Origin: Stigmatella ashevillena
Lineage (GTDB): Bacteria; Myxococcota; Myxococcia; Myxococcales; Myxococcaceae
Assembly: GCF_028368975.1 (NCBI RefSeq)
Contig: NZ_JAQNDM010000002.1
Coordinates: 9,728,425-9,792,424, forward strand
DNA length: 64,000 nucleotides
Reading direction: 5' to 3'
Shown here: positions 45,096 to 53,865 of the stretch, in pieces
How the letters are laid out: every line of letters starts with the position of its first letter
How positions within the stretch are numbered: the first letter of the stretch is position 1
The notes under the pieces: generated by a model
What the model was told of the DNA's origin: nothing
What the model saw: the letters and a program-made list of their open reading frames with translations, nothing else
Databases searched by the model: none
Program-made: the position numbers and the translations under genes

Positions 45096-46903
45096 ACCCC
45101 TCCAGCCGGGGGCAGGCGGACTTCAGCACCTCGTTCGTTCTGGAGGCGCTGGTGGCCCAGGGTCTGCTCTCCGCGCAGCAGGCCCAGGAGATCCTGGCCC
45201 GGGAACCCGCCGCCCGGGCCCGGGTGCTCAAGAGCCGGTCCCAGGGAGGGTCCAAGGAAGCGGCTCGCTACGACGTGTCCCCAGTCGAGGTGATTGCCGC
45301 GTTCCAAGTTCATCTCGCGGATGGCCGGGGCTTGCTGGATGAAGACCGGGTGACCGAGGCGGCGGCCCATGCCGCCGGCATCACCTACCGGAAGATTGAT
45401 CCCCTCAAGCTGGACATGGCGCTGGCCACCCGCACCGTGTCAAAGCCCTTCGCGCAGAAGCACGTGCTGTTGCCCCTGGAGCGCTCGCCTCAAGGTCGGC
45501 TCGTGGTCGCGGTGGCCAACCCCTTCGACCGAGAGCTGTTCGAGAACCTCTTCCGCCTCACGGGCCTGCCGATCGAGCCCGTGTTGTCGGCGAAGGTGGA
45601 CATCCTCAAGTCCATCGCGGAGATCTACGGCTTCAAGACGACGCTGGCGCGGGCCGCGGATGACTTCGCCGCCGCGCCGCAGCTCACCAATTTCGAGCAG
45701 CTCGTCTCGCTGAGCGGCACGCAGGAGCTGGAAGCCTCCGACAAGCCCGTGGTGCAGGCGGTGGACTACCTGCTGCGCTACGCTTTCGACAACCGGGCCT
45801 CGGACATCCACATCGAGCCCAAGCGGTCCACCTCCCAGGTCCGCCTGCGCATCGATGGGGTGCTGCACACCGTGCACACGCTGCCCGCGGGGGTCCACCC
45901 GCCCATTGCCTCGCGCGTGAAGATGCTCTCGCGCATGGACATCTCCGAGAAGCGCAAGCCCCAGGACGGGCGCATCAAGACGGAGCGGGATGGCAGGGAG
46001 GTGGAGCTTCGCGTGTCCACGCTCCCCACCGCCTTCGGCGAGAAGGTGGTCATCCGCATCTTCGATCCAGAGACGCTGGTCCAGGACATCGCTCAGTTGG
46101 GTTTCGAGCAGGATGAGAAGGATGCGTTCGAGTCCTGGATCGACCAGCCCCACGGGCTGATCCTCGTGACGGGCCCCACGGGCAGTGGCAAGACGACGAC
46201 GCTCTACTCGGCGCTCAAGGCGGTGGCGGGGCCGGACGTCAACGTCACCACGGTGGAGGACCCCATCGAAATGGTGTGGGAGGGCTTCAACCAGGTGCAG
46301 GTCCAGCCCAAGGTGGGGCTCGACTTCGCGGGGGCCTTGCGCCACATCCTCCGGCAGGATCCCGATGTCATCATGGTGGGCGAGATTCGCGACGGGGAGA
46401 CGGCCGAGAACGCCATCCAGTCCGCGCTCACTGGCCACCTGGTGCTCTCCACGCTGCACACCAACGACGCGATCGGCGCGGTGGCGCGCATGAAGGATCT
46501 CGGCGTGCCGCCCTTTCTGCTGTCGCAGAGCCTGGTGGGGCTGATGGCGCAGCGCCTGTTGCGCCGCATCTGCGAGCACTGCGCGCAGGAGGCGACGCTG
46601 ACGCCCGACGAGCTGATCGCGCTTCAAGCCCCCATCCCCCTGCTTCCAGGAGGGGTCCGGTTGCGCAAAGGCGCGGGGTGCGTGCGCTGCCGTGGGACGG
46701 GCTACCTGGGCCGGACCGGGGTCTTCGAGATCGTCAGCGTGGGCGCGGAGCTGCAGGAACTCATCACCCAGTCGGCGCCCTATCACTCTCTGGTGGAGGT
46801 GGCTCGGCGCTCAGGCATGCGCACCTTGCGTGAGGCAGCGGTGCGCAAGCTGGCGCAAGGGCTCACCTCGTTCGAAGAGGTGATGCGGATGACGTCCCGC
46901 TGA
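45080..46903 (+). CDS. GspE/PilB-type secretion or pilus assembly ATPase
   Basis: The 607-residue ATPase has a GspE/PilB N domain (about 20-190), Walker A GPTGSGKT at 365-372, Walker B and Asp box region around PDVIMVGEIRDGETAENAIQSALTGHLV, the His box (STLHTNDA), and a tetra-Cys zinc site CEHC...CVRC near 505-540 followed by GRTGVFEI. It should power a type II secretion or type IV pilus-like machine from the cytoplasmic face. I prefer the TTG at 45080: GGGGG lies 9 bases upstream and it overlaps the protease stop by 16 bases. No other secretion genes are nearby, so the partner system is elsewhere. Confidence 0.88.
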   Translation: MAAPLNPSSRGQADFSTSFVLEALVAQGLLSAQQAQEILAREPAARARVLKSRSQGGSKEAARYDVSPVEVIAAFQVHLADGRGLLDEDRVTEAAAHAAGITYRKIDPLKLDMALATRTVSKPFAQKHVLLPLERSPQGRLVVAVANPFDRELFENLFRLTGLPIEPVLSAKVDILKSIAEIYGFKTTLARAADDFAAAPQLTNFEQLVSLSGTQELEASDKPVVQAVDYLLRYAFDNRASDIHIEPKRSTSQVRLRIDGVLHTVHTLPAGVHPPIASRVKMLSRMDISEKRKPQDGRIKTERDGREVELRVSTLPTAFGEKVVIRIFDPETLVQDIAQLGFEQDEKDAFESWIDQPHGLILVTGPTGSGKTTTLYSALKAVAGPDVNVTTVEDPIEMVWEGFNQVQVQPKVGLDFAGALRHILRQDPDVIMVGEIRDGETAENAIQSALTGHLVLSTLHTNDAIGAVARMKDLGVPPFLLSQSLVGLMAQRLLRRICEHCAQEATLTPDELIALQAPIPLLPGGVRLRKGAGCVRCRGTGYLGRTGVFEIVSVGAELQELITQSAPYHSLVEVARRSGMRTLREAAVRKLAQGLTSFEEVMRMTSR

Positions 46904-46905
46904 GT

Positions 46906-46940
46906 GGCCCCGGGGCACGTGGCTGGCCACCGCCGGGGCC
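46906..46940. terminator. Hairpin between convergent ATPase and barrel genes
   Basis: GGCCCCGG (46906-46913) pairs perfectly with CCGGGGCC (46933-46940); inside it, GTGGC and GCCAC form a second short stem. It sits right after the ATPase stop (46903) and 12 bases from the barrel gene stop (46953), a position for a bidirectional terminator. No T-run. A GGGGCCT triplication follows (46936-46955). Confidence 0.45.
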
Positions 46941-46952
46941 TGGGGCCTGGGG

Positions 46953-48488
46953 CTAGAACCGGGCCTGGAGCAGCGTGTTGAAACCCAGCCCGTGCGGATC
47001 CTCGAAGCGGGGCTGGGCCACGCCGAGCGTGTCGTCCCGGAACGTCGTCCGGTTCGAGTCGTACGTGTAATAGACCTCGCCCACCGCCGCGACGGTCTCC
47101 GAGAGATCCCACCGGAAGGTGGCCTTGGCGGAGAGGATGGGCTCGGCCTCGCACACCTCGTTGGAGGAGCCGCAGGTCTGCGGAAGAATGCTGAGCTGGT
47201 TCACGTCCCGCACCACCACCGTGCGCGTGCCGGTGAGGCCAGGGGGCGGGTTGTTGCCACCGCCCAGGAACTGGGGGCTCCGGTAGGTGGCCGGCAACTG
47301 CACGCCGACGATGAAGCCAGGGGTGAGGTGCAGATCCTTCAGGCGGTAATCGGCGCCCACGGCGATGAACATCTCCGGCGTGAGCTTCGTGCCGTCCGGG
47401 AAGTCGCGGAAGGGGGGCAGGCCGGGCACGTTGAACTGGATGAAGGACAGGCTGCGGTAGAGGCCCAGCAGGTGCAGGCGCAGGTAGTCGAGCTTCGCGC
47501 GGGCCTGGAGTGCCACCGCCGTGGCGCCCTGGGGCACCGTGCGCGCGCTCACGTCGGGATCCTCCAGCGACTGGGTGAGGTAGCTGCCCTCCAGCGAGAT
47601 GGAGTAGGCGAGGCCGCCGGGGTACGTCTCGGGCGCGAAGAACCGCTGATAGACCTCGGGATCGTTCCGGTAGAGCTGGAAGTCCACGCTCGTGCCCACC
47701 GGGACACCCACGTGGTAGACGGCCTGGCCCGAGACGCCGACCGAGTTCACCTCCGCGCGGATGCCCTGGTTGGCCAGGCCCGGGATGATGCCCTTCTGGA
47801 AGTAGCCGCCGCCAACCTCCAGCCGCAGCGTCTCCAGCACGTCCACGCCCGCGCCCGCCATCGCGCCGTAGAGCGTCTCCTCTTCGAGGATGAGATCATT
47901 GAGCACGAGCGCTGTCTTGCCGCCGACGTACGCGTACCACCGGTCCCGGGTGATCTGCAGCTTGGCGCCCGGCACACCCTGCGAGGTGGCGCGGGTGGTG
48001 AAGATGCCGCTGCCGCCCCACGAGATGCGGTAGGCATAGCCGAGCCGGAAGCGGTCCGCGGACACCGGGAAGCCGGTGAGGGAGATGCCTTCCTTCTCGC
48101 CCCAGCCCGCCGGGGTGTAGTTGAGCCGGATGTAGCTGGAGTTGTCCTGGAGCGTCACGCCGCCGGAGGAGCTCTCCAGCAGGAGGACGGTGAGGGCCGC
48201 CTCGGTCGTGAGCCCCTCGAAGAACGCGGGCATCCGCTTGTACAGCGTCAGGTTCGACAGCGACTCGAAGCCGGAGAACTTGGTGTTGAAGTTGTCGTAG
48301 AACTGGGTGTTCTGGTTTCCCGCGCCAAAGCGCGCGTTGGGACTGTTGGGCGTCGTCTCTCCCGCTCCGGCCAGGACGTTGTCGTCCGCGAAGACAAAGG
48401 ACAGGCGGGTATCGACGAAGTCACCGGCCCAGGCGGGCACGGCAAAGGACAACAGCCCACTCAGGGCCAGGGTGCGCAACGTTTTCAA
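46953..48488 (-). CDS. Outer-membrane beta-barrel protein, third gene of an envelope operon
   Basis: The 511-residue protein starts at a TTG (48488) with GGAGGG just upstream; the signal peptide is LKTLRTLALSGLLSFAVPAWAG. The mature part is alternating strands with aromatic girdles (FVDTRLSFVFADDNVLAG, YIRLNYTPAGWG, WYAYVGGKTALVLND, LRLEVGGGYFQKG) ending LGFNTLLQARF, the terminal Phe typical of barrel assembly signals. About 20 strands are estimated by eye. There is one Cys pair near the end (QTCGSSNEVCEAE), probably an extracellular loop. Not a recognised porin family. It is 76 bp after the Cys-rich lipoprotein gene in the same direction. Confidence 0.8.
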   Translation of the reverse strand: MKTLRTLALSGLLSFAVPAWAGDFVDTRLSFVFADDNVLAGAGETTPNSPNARFGAGNQNTQFYDNFNTKFSGFESLSNLTLYKRMPAFFEGLTTEAALTVLLLESSSGGVTLQDNSSYIRLNYTPAGWGEKEGISLTGFPVSADRFRLGYAYRISWGGSGIFTTRATSQGVPGAKLQITRDRWYAYVGGKTALVLNDLILEEETLYGAMAGAGVDVLETLRLEVGGGYFQKGIIPGLANQGIRAEVNSVGVSGQAVYHVGVPVGTSVDFQLYRNDPEVYQRFFAPETYPGGLAYSISLEGSYLTQSLEDPDVSARTVPQGATAVALQARAKLDYLRLHLLGLYRSLSFIQFNVPGLPPFRDFPDGTKLTPEMFIAVGADYRLKDLHLTPGFIVGVQLPATYRSPQFLGGGNNPPPGLTGTRTVVVRDVNQLSILPQTCGSSNEVCEAEPILSAKATFRWDLSETVAAVGEVYYTYDSNRTTFRDDTLGVAQPRFEDPHGLGFNTLLQARF

Positions 48489-48564
48489 ATTCCCTCCACG
48501 GAGGTGGCCTGTGGCCCCTCCTCCCAAGGCCCCGTGACCGGGGTGGGATGTCTCTTGATGTCTC

Positions 48565-50628
48565 TTACGGCTTTTCTTCAGGACACGTCTTGATGGGGCT
48601 CGGGCACTGGCCTTCGGCGCCCGGGAAGCAGCAGAGGTCATCCGCGTCACGCGGGTTGACGACCCACCGGGGCCGCGCGGCGTTCACCTGCTTCAGGTGT
48701 CCCGTCACATTGTAGGTGGCCGCGCGCAGCAACCGGCACTGCCGGGCCCGCTCGGGATCCGCATCGCTCGCGTCGCAGTCCACCAGGAGCTGCGGAAGGG
48801 CATCGCGCGTCATGACGTTGATGCGGGTGCGGCTGTTCAGCGAGATGTGGCACTCACCCTTGCCGGTGAGGGCGCCGTTGGCGATGACGGCCACGTGCTG
48901 CTCGCTGCCCGTCAGCGTGCGCTCCAGGTTCGTGCGCGCCGCCAGGGGCGCATCCTCCGCGGTGGCGGTCACGCTCGCGGCGCCAAACTTCACCTTCACC
49001 GGTGTGTCGCACCACACGTTGACCTGAGCGGGGCCGTTGGCGGCGGTCGCCGTGAGCGCCGTAGGGCTCACCGCGGATTGGGCCGAGACCTTGACGATCT
49101 GGGTGCGCCCGCTCAGCGAGTCATCCTTGCCCGCCTCCCGGGGACCTGGGTTCGCCATCTCCACGACGAACTGGCCGTAGGTGTTGAGCGTGGTGCGCTC
49201 CGAGCAGAGCTGCCCGGCGAACTCACCCGTGCCGGTGGTGCATTCGGCGTTGCACTTGCGCTCGACGGCTTCCTCCGGAGGCTCCACGTCGCCGCAGGTC
49301 GTCCAGGGCCCATTGCTGACTCCGGGGCAGAAGAAGGTCGTCGCGCCGTCGCCGTTGGCGTCGCAGTTCTTGAAGACCTGGGGGAAGCGCACGCGCCGGA
49401 GCTTGACCAGCGAGGACTCCATGCTCTCCATCTTCATGTTGCCGTAGCTGTAACCGCACAGCGGGTCGGTGTTGTAGACCGCCGAGACGTTGTCCATTCC
49501 GCAGTAGCGCAGGAGCAGCTCGCGCACCGGCACCTGATCCAGGTACGTGTTCCACTCGTTGGCGGGCCGCTCTCGCACCCGCTCGCGGATGACCCAGGAC
49601 GGGAAGGTGAGCTGGGTGGTGGCCGTGAAGTCCTGCACCGAGCCCGAGATGGACCAGAGCAGATCCCCCGGGTACAGCCCCTCGGGGAAGGAGTAGTTGT
49701 AGATGTAGAGCGAGCCGTAGGTGCCCGGATTGAAGCCGTCCGTCTCGCGGGTGCGGACGTTGGAGCCGGTTCCGGTGTACTCACGCACGCGGCAGGCGGT
49801 GATGTCCGTGACGAAGAAGCCGCCCGGGTCCAGGCCGGTCACCACCATGGTGACGAGCTTGCCGTGGTTGGGGTCCCTCGCGGCCGGGTCTTGCAGGTTG
49901 TAGCCCAGGGGGCAGTTCTGGACCAACGGCGCGCCATTCTCGGGGGCGCGGCCCACGGTCAGGTACTGCCTGTCGAAAGGCGAGCCGCGGTTGTTGGTCT
50001 GGAGATCCGGCTCCTGCATGCGGGAGATCGTCGGCTCCTCGAAGAGGATGGCCGACGTGAGCCCGGTGGCGTAGGTGGGGGGCGTGCCAGAGTCTGGAGG
50101 CAGTTGGCTCGGATCACCCGCGATGCCGCCGTCCGCGAAATCCACCTGGGGGGGCTCGTCCTGCACCCACACGCGGACATCGCCATAGACGTGGGACACG
50201 CGGACGGTACCGGTGCCCTTTCCATCGACTAGGGTCGTCCACCGCGTCCGGTAGTCGCCGGAGAGATCTCCGGGAACCGCGCGGAAGGAGACCGGACCGT
50301 TGAACGAGGTGAGCGGCTGGGAGCGGGCGTCCAGCGCGGTGATCTCCAGCTCGATGTCCACCGGGGTCTTGGGGATGGCGTAGCGGCAGTCCGGCGTCCC
50401 CCGCACCTCGGTGGGCACCGTGTCCGGGCCCAAGCCATAGCGGTAGATGCAAGAGGTCGTCACCGACAGGGGCGTGAGCGCCCCGTTGGAGGCCACGGCG
50501 GACAGCTTCTTCACTTGCACCTGGAAGGTGCTCAACTCACTGGCGGGGGGCTTGTTCGGGTCGAGCTGTCCAGATTCGGAGTAACAGCCCACCATCATCA
50601 GGGCAGTGCCCAGGATCAGCCGTTTCAT
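48565..50628 (-). CDS. Cys-rich lipoprotein of unknown function
   Basis: The 687-residue protein starts at ATG 50628 with lipoprotein signal LILGTALMMVGC (lipid Cys15). The body is beta-rich with Ig-like domains (VDIELEITALDARSQPLTSFNGPVSFRAVPGDLSGDY; GTGTVRVSHVYGDVRVWVQDEPPQVDF), an EF-hand-like CDANGDGATTF, and many paired Cys, ending in CCFPGAEGQCPSPIKTC. No enzyme motif. It looks like a surface-exposed adhesin or ligand-binding subunit. Its ATG overlaps the 5'-nucleotidase stop (TGATG), so translation is coupled; the barrel gene follows. Confidence 0.78.
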   Translation of the reverse strand: MKRLILGTALMMVGCYSESGQLDPNKPPASELSTFQVQVKKLSAVASNGALTPLSVTTSCIYRYGLGPDTVPTEVRGTPDCRYAIPKTPVDIELEITALDARSQPLTSFNGPVSFRAVPGDLSGDYRTRWTTLVDGKGTGTVRVSHVYGDVRVWVQDEPPQVDFADGGIAGDPSQLPPDSGTPPTYATGLTSAILFEEPTISRMQEPDLQTNNRGSPFDRQYLTVGRAPENGAPLVQNCPLGYNLQDPAARDPNHGKLVTMVVTGLDPGGFFVTDITACRVREYTGTGSNVRTRETDGFNPGTYGSLYIYNYSFPEGLYPGDLLWSISGSVQDFTATTQLTFPSWVIRERVRERPANEWNTYLDQVPVRELLLRYCGMDNVSAVYNTDPLCGYSYGNMKMESMESSLVKLRRVRFPQVFKNCDANGDGATTFFCPGVSNGPWTTCGDVEPPEEAVERKCNAECTTGTGEFAGQLCSERTTLNTYGQFVVEMANPGPREAGKDDSLSGRTQIVKVSAQSAVSPTALTATAANGPAQVNVWCDTPVKVKFGAASVTATAEDAPLAARTNLERTLTGSEQHVAVIANGALTGKGECHISLNSRTRINVMTRDALPQLLVDCDASDADPERARQCRLLRAATYNVTGHLKQVNAARPRWVVNPRDADDLCCFPGAEGQCPSPIKTCPEEKP

Positions 50629-52997
50629 CACTTCACCCTCCGGCCGATCCGGCCGTCTTCGATCGCGCCCGCGATGCCCATGGCGGTGGGGTTCTCGCAG
50701 AAGTTCTTGAGCTGCGGCGTGAGGGTGCCGCAGGTGGGGTTGGTCCCCGCCAGTGCCTCGCGGCAATTGCAGCGGCCCGTGTAGGGGCCCGAGGGGATGT
50801 TGCACGTGGCTTGGAGGGTCTCGGGGGTCAGGTCCGGCACCCCGCACCGCTCAGCGGCGCCCTCGGCGTCGCGCAGCAACTGGCCGCAGGTGCAGCTGCC
50901 CACCTCCTTCTGCAAGGCGCTCTTGAACACTTGGGCTTGGGTGCAGAAGCTGCGGACCTGGTCGGTGACCACCCACTGGGTGCCAATCAGGGTGCCGCAG
51001 TGCTCGCCTGTCTTGGACGTCTCCCGGCCGGCGTTGATGTCATCGCAGGTGCAGAAGCCCTGCATGTAGCCGATGAGCGAGTCGCGCAGGGAGATGCCCG
51101 TCTCGATGCGGGTGGTGTTGCTCTTGAGCACCCGGAAGCCCGAGCCACCCTTGGCGATGTAGTCGTTGACGGCGATGCGGTAGGTGCCATTCGGATCCAG
51201 CGGCTTGCCGTTGATCTGGATATCGGTGGCGGGGTCGGCCCAGCACCGCGTGAAGGTCTCCTCCTCGCGGCACTGCCAAGGGGCATGCCCCGCCCGATCC
51301 TGCTGCGGGCACCACTTCTCGGCCCCCCCGTCGTTCAGGTTGCAGGGGATGCTCAGGTTGTTGAGCTGGACTTGGGCGCAATCCATGGTGAAGCGGGCGC
51401 CGGAGATCTGCGCCTGGCTGACACAGCCCCGCTCTGCGGAGCGCTCGGCGACGAAGTTGAACATCTCCTGCATCTCCACGCCGGACAGGTACATGATGTT
51501 GATCGTGTTCTCGAAGGGGAACACGTTGAACATGGCCTCCTGGGTCACCACGCCCGCGTAGAGGTTGTCGCGGATGCCCAGCGAGTTGGTGAGGGCCATC
51601 TCCGCCTCCACCCGGCGGCGCTTGCGCATGGAGTCGGCCGTGAGGTTGCCCAGGGGCGAGTCGCCACCCGTGGAGTTGTTGCGGCGCGTCACGTCGCTCG
51701 GCGCGTAGGAGAAGATGGAGGTGAGCTGGAGGTTGAAGTCCATGTCCAGGATGTAGGGCTGCATCAGATCCGTGGTCCGCCGGTCCTCCAGGTTCTGGCA
51801 CTCCTCCATGGCGGTGCGCACCTGGGGCTGGCTGGCGAACTGGCCCGGGTTCCAGAAATTGGCTTGGTAGTAGGAGCGCATGGCGTCGTTGCACCACAGC
51901 GCGTCGAGCGGCATGGCACGGTAGTCGTGGCTGACCAGCTCCGCGCCGTCCAGCGACGGCTCCGCCGGCACCTTCACCACCAGATCCAAGCGGCCCACGT
52001 ACTTGGCGAACGCGCCGGAGTGAGACAGCAGCACCTTGCGGCCCGTCGGATCGATGATGCTCTGGGGCGGGTTGAGCACCACATGGAGGTGGCCGCCCAT
52101 GATGACGTCGATGCCGCTCACGCCAGGGATTTGCACCCGGACCACGGACTTGAGGTTGCCCTCCTCGCCCCGCCACTCGAGGATCTTCCAGGGGTTGTTC
52201 TCGCGCAGGATGAAGGGCCGGGCGGCCTCGTACTCGTAGTACCCCTCGTAGCCGAGCACCAGGTCCTGGTCCTCGGTGAGGCCCAGGTGGCTGACGATGA
52301 TGATCAGGTCCGTCACCGGGCGCAGCAGGTCCACGTAGGCGCGCGCCGCCTCATTCTGCTCCAGCGGCGTGGCTTGCAGAGAGTTGCCTCCCTCCACGAT
52401 GGAGTTGAGCGAGGAGATGTTGGCCATACCGATGACGCCCACCCGCAGGCCTTTGATCATCCGGATGGTGTAGGGCGACGTCACGGCCGAGGCGCCGTTG
52501 TTGCCGCTCTCCCGGGCGTCGTTCCAGAAGTAGTTGGCCGACAGCAAGGGGAACAGCGCGTGGTCGCGCGCCTTCTGGACGAAGTTGGGGGCGCCCGCGT
52601 CGAACTCGTGGTTTCCCACCACCGCCGCATCCAGCCTCACGCCGGAGAGGAAGCGGAACTCGGCCTCGCCCTTGTTGGTGTTGAAGATGGGGGCGCCCTG
52701 GAAGCAATCCCCCGAATCCAGGTGCAGGACGCGATCACCGCGGGCTCGCTCGCGCTTGAGCAGCGCGGCCATACGGGTGGCGCCGCCGAAGGGGCCTGCC
52801 TCGGGGATGAGCCCCAGATCCGTGTCCGTCTTCAGCGGGGCGAAGTCGTACGGGATGAGCCGGGAGTGAATGTCCGAGGTGTGCAGAATCGAGAGGCGCA
52901 CCTCTTGTCCTGCGAGGTTGTACTCCTCGCCATCCAGCAACGGCATGCACGAGGCAGAGACCAGGAGACAGAGAAGGCCGATCAGGGCACAGCGCAT
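50628..52997 (-). CDS. 5'-nucleotidase/metallophosphatase lipoprotein with Cys-rich C-terminal extension
   Basis: The 789-residue protein has a lipoprotein signal (LIGLLCLLVSASC). The two-domain 5'-nucleotidase fold is clear: metal ligands in ILHTSDIHSRL, LHLDSGDCFQG, VVGNHEFDAG, IIVSHLGLTEDQD and IMGGHLHVV, then the C-terminal substrate domain with LGNLTADSMR, FPFENTINIMYLSGVEMQEMFNF and IAVNDYIAKGGSGF. Such enzymes hydrolyse nucleotides or UDP-sugars at the cell surface. After about residue 650 a Cys-rich extension (CTCDDINAG, CTCGQLLRD, CNCREALAG) with repeated C-x-C motifs replaces the usual ending. First gene of the three-gene unit. Confidence 0.9.
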   Translation of the reverse strand: MRCALIGLLCLLVSASCMPLLDGEEYNLAGQEVRLSILHTSDIHSRLIPYDFAPLKTDTDLGLIPEAGPFGGATRMAALLKRERARGDRVLHLDSGDCFQGAPIFNTNKGEAEFRFLSGVRLDAAVVGNHEFDAGAPNFVQKARDHALFPLLSANYFWNDARESGNNGASAVTSPYTIRMIKGLRVGVIGMANISSLNSIVEGGNSLQATPLEQNEAARAYVDLLRPVTDLIIIVSHLGLTEDQDLVLGYEGYYEYEAARPFILRENNPWKILEWRGEEGNLKSVVRVQIPGVSGIDVIMGGHLHVVLNPPQSIIDPTGRKVLLSHSGAFAKYVGRLDLVVKVPAEPSLDGAELVSHDYRAMPLDALWCNDAMRSYYQANFWNPGQFASQPQVRTAMEECQNLEDRRTTDLMQPYILDMDFNLQLTSIFSYAPSDVTRRNNSTGGDSPLGNLTADSMRKRRRVEAEMALTNSLGIRDNLYAGVVTQEAMFNVFPFENTINIMYLSGVEMQEMFNFVAERSAERGCVSQAQISGARFTMDCAQVQLNNLSIPCNLNDGGAEKWCPQQDRAGHAPWQCREEETFTRCWADPATDIQINGKPLDPNGTYRIAVNDYIAKGGSGFRVLKSNTTRIETGISLRDSLIGYMQGFCTCDDINAGRETSKTGEHCGTLIGTQWVVTDQVRSFCTQAQVFKSALQKEVGSCTCGQLLRDAEGAAERCGVPDLTPETLQATCNIPSGPYTGRCNCREALAGTNPTCGTLTPQLKNFCENPTAMGIAGAIEDGRIGRRVK

Positions 52998-53115
52998 CAA
53001 GTGAGTCCGAGGGCGTGTCGAGGGGGAGGTGACGCGGGAGACGGCGCAAGGTACGAAATCAAACGGATTCGGGCAAGCAACGCCCTGATGACGGCATTCC
53101 ACCTATGGAGCAGGC

Positions 53116-53787
53116 ATGCGGCCTCACAACACGTCTGTCACTGATATCGAGATCATCGAGGATTTCTCGTCTACGGCGCGGTGCGACGAAGGTTTTCTGC
53201 GCGTGCGGCGATTGCGCTGCCAGAACCGGCGCTCGGATGGGACGGCCTCCAAGGTGTACCGGGTCGACGTGGTGGACCGGCCCCGCTTGGACGCGGTGGC
53301 GGTGCTGGTCTACCGGCGGGGCGAGGCGGGGTTGGAGGTGCTCACGCGGATGAACCTCCGGCCCGCGGCCTTCTTCCGCAAGGGCAAGGACATGGCGGTG
53401 CCCGATGGGCGCAGCTACCTGCGCGTGGAGGAGATCGTCGCGGGGCTGCTGGAACTCGACGACAAGGGCGAGGAGGGGCTGCGGCACCGCGCGGCGGAGG
53501 AGGTGCGCGAGGAGGCAGGCTACGAGGTGCGGCCCGAGGAGATCCGCCTGCTGGGCGCGGGTTTCTTCGTGGCCCCGGGCATTCTGTCGGAGAAGGTGTT
53601 TCCGGCGGCGGTGGATGTGACAGGCAAGCAGCCCCAGCCGCCGGAGGGGGACGGCACGCCCTTGGAGGAAGGCACGGAGCTGCACTGGCATCCCATCGAG
53701 GCGCTGCTTGCCGCGTGCCGGCGCGGAGAGGTTCCGGACGCGAAGACGGAGATCGCCATCACCCGGCTGCTGGCCATGCAGCCGTAG
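53116..53787 (+). CDS. Nudix hydrolase (ADP-ribose pyrophosphatase-like)
   Basis: The 223-residue protein has a Nudix domain at about 55-205. The Nudix box is recognisable but atypical: GLLELDDKGEEGLRHRAAEEVREEAGY has a loop insertion after the first Gly and Glu where the REU Arg normally stands. The second EE pair that binds metal is intact. Downstream VFPAAVDVTGKQ and ELHWHPIEALLAAC are as in the NudF/ADPRase branch. Likely substrate is ADP-ribose or another nucleoside diphosphate derivative. It is divergent from the 5'-nucleotidase and 78 bp before the transporter gene. Confidence 0.82.
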   Translation: MRPHNTSVTDIEIIEDFSSTARCDEGFLRVRRLRCQNRRSDGTASKVYRVDVVDRPRLDAVAVLVYRRGEAGLEVLTRMNLRPAAFFRKGKDMAVPDGRSYLRVEEIVAGLLELDDKGEEGLRHRAAEEVREEAGYEVRPEEIRLLGAGFFVAPGILSEKVFPAAVDVTGKQPQPPEGDGTPLEEGTELHWHPIEALLAACRRGEVPDAKTEIAITRLLAMQP

Positions 53788-53865
53788 CCGCGCCGCTGGG
53801 TTGGCCAGAGAGAAGGGACCGGGTAGGGTGCGCGGCGGTTCCCTCCGGCCCCTGAGGTTCACCGC

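Noticed and set aside
47040-47070. Sequence resembling a tRNA T-loop (GGTTCGAGTCG)
   Set aside because: No acceptor or D arm around it, and it lies inside the well-supported barrel gene.
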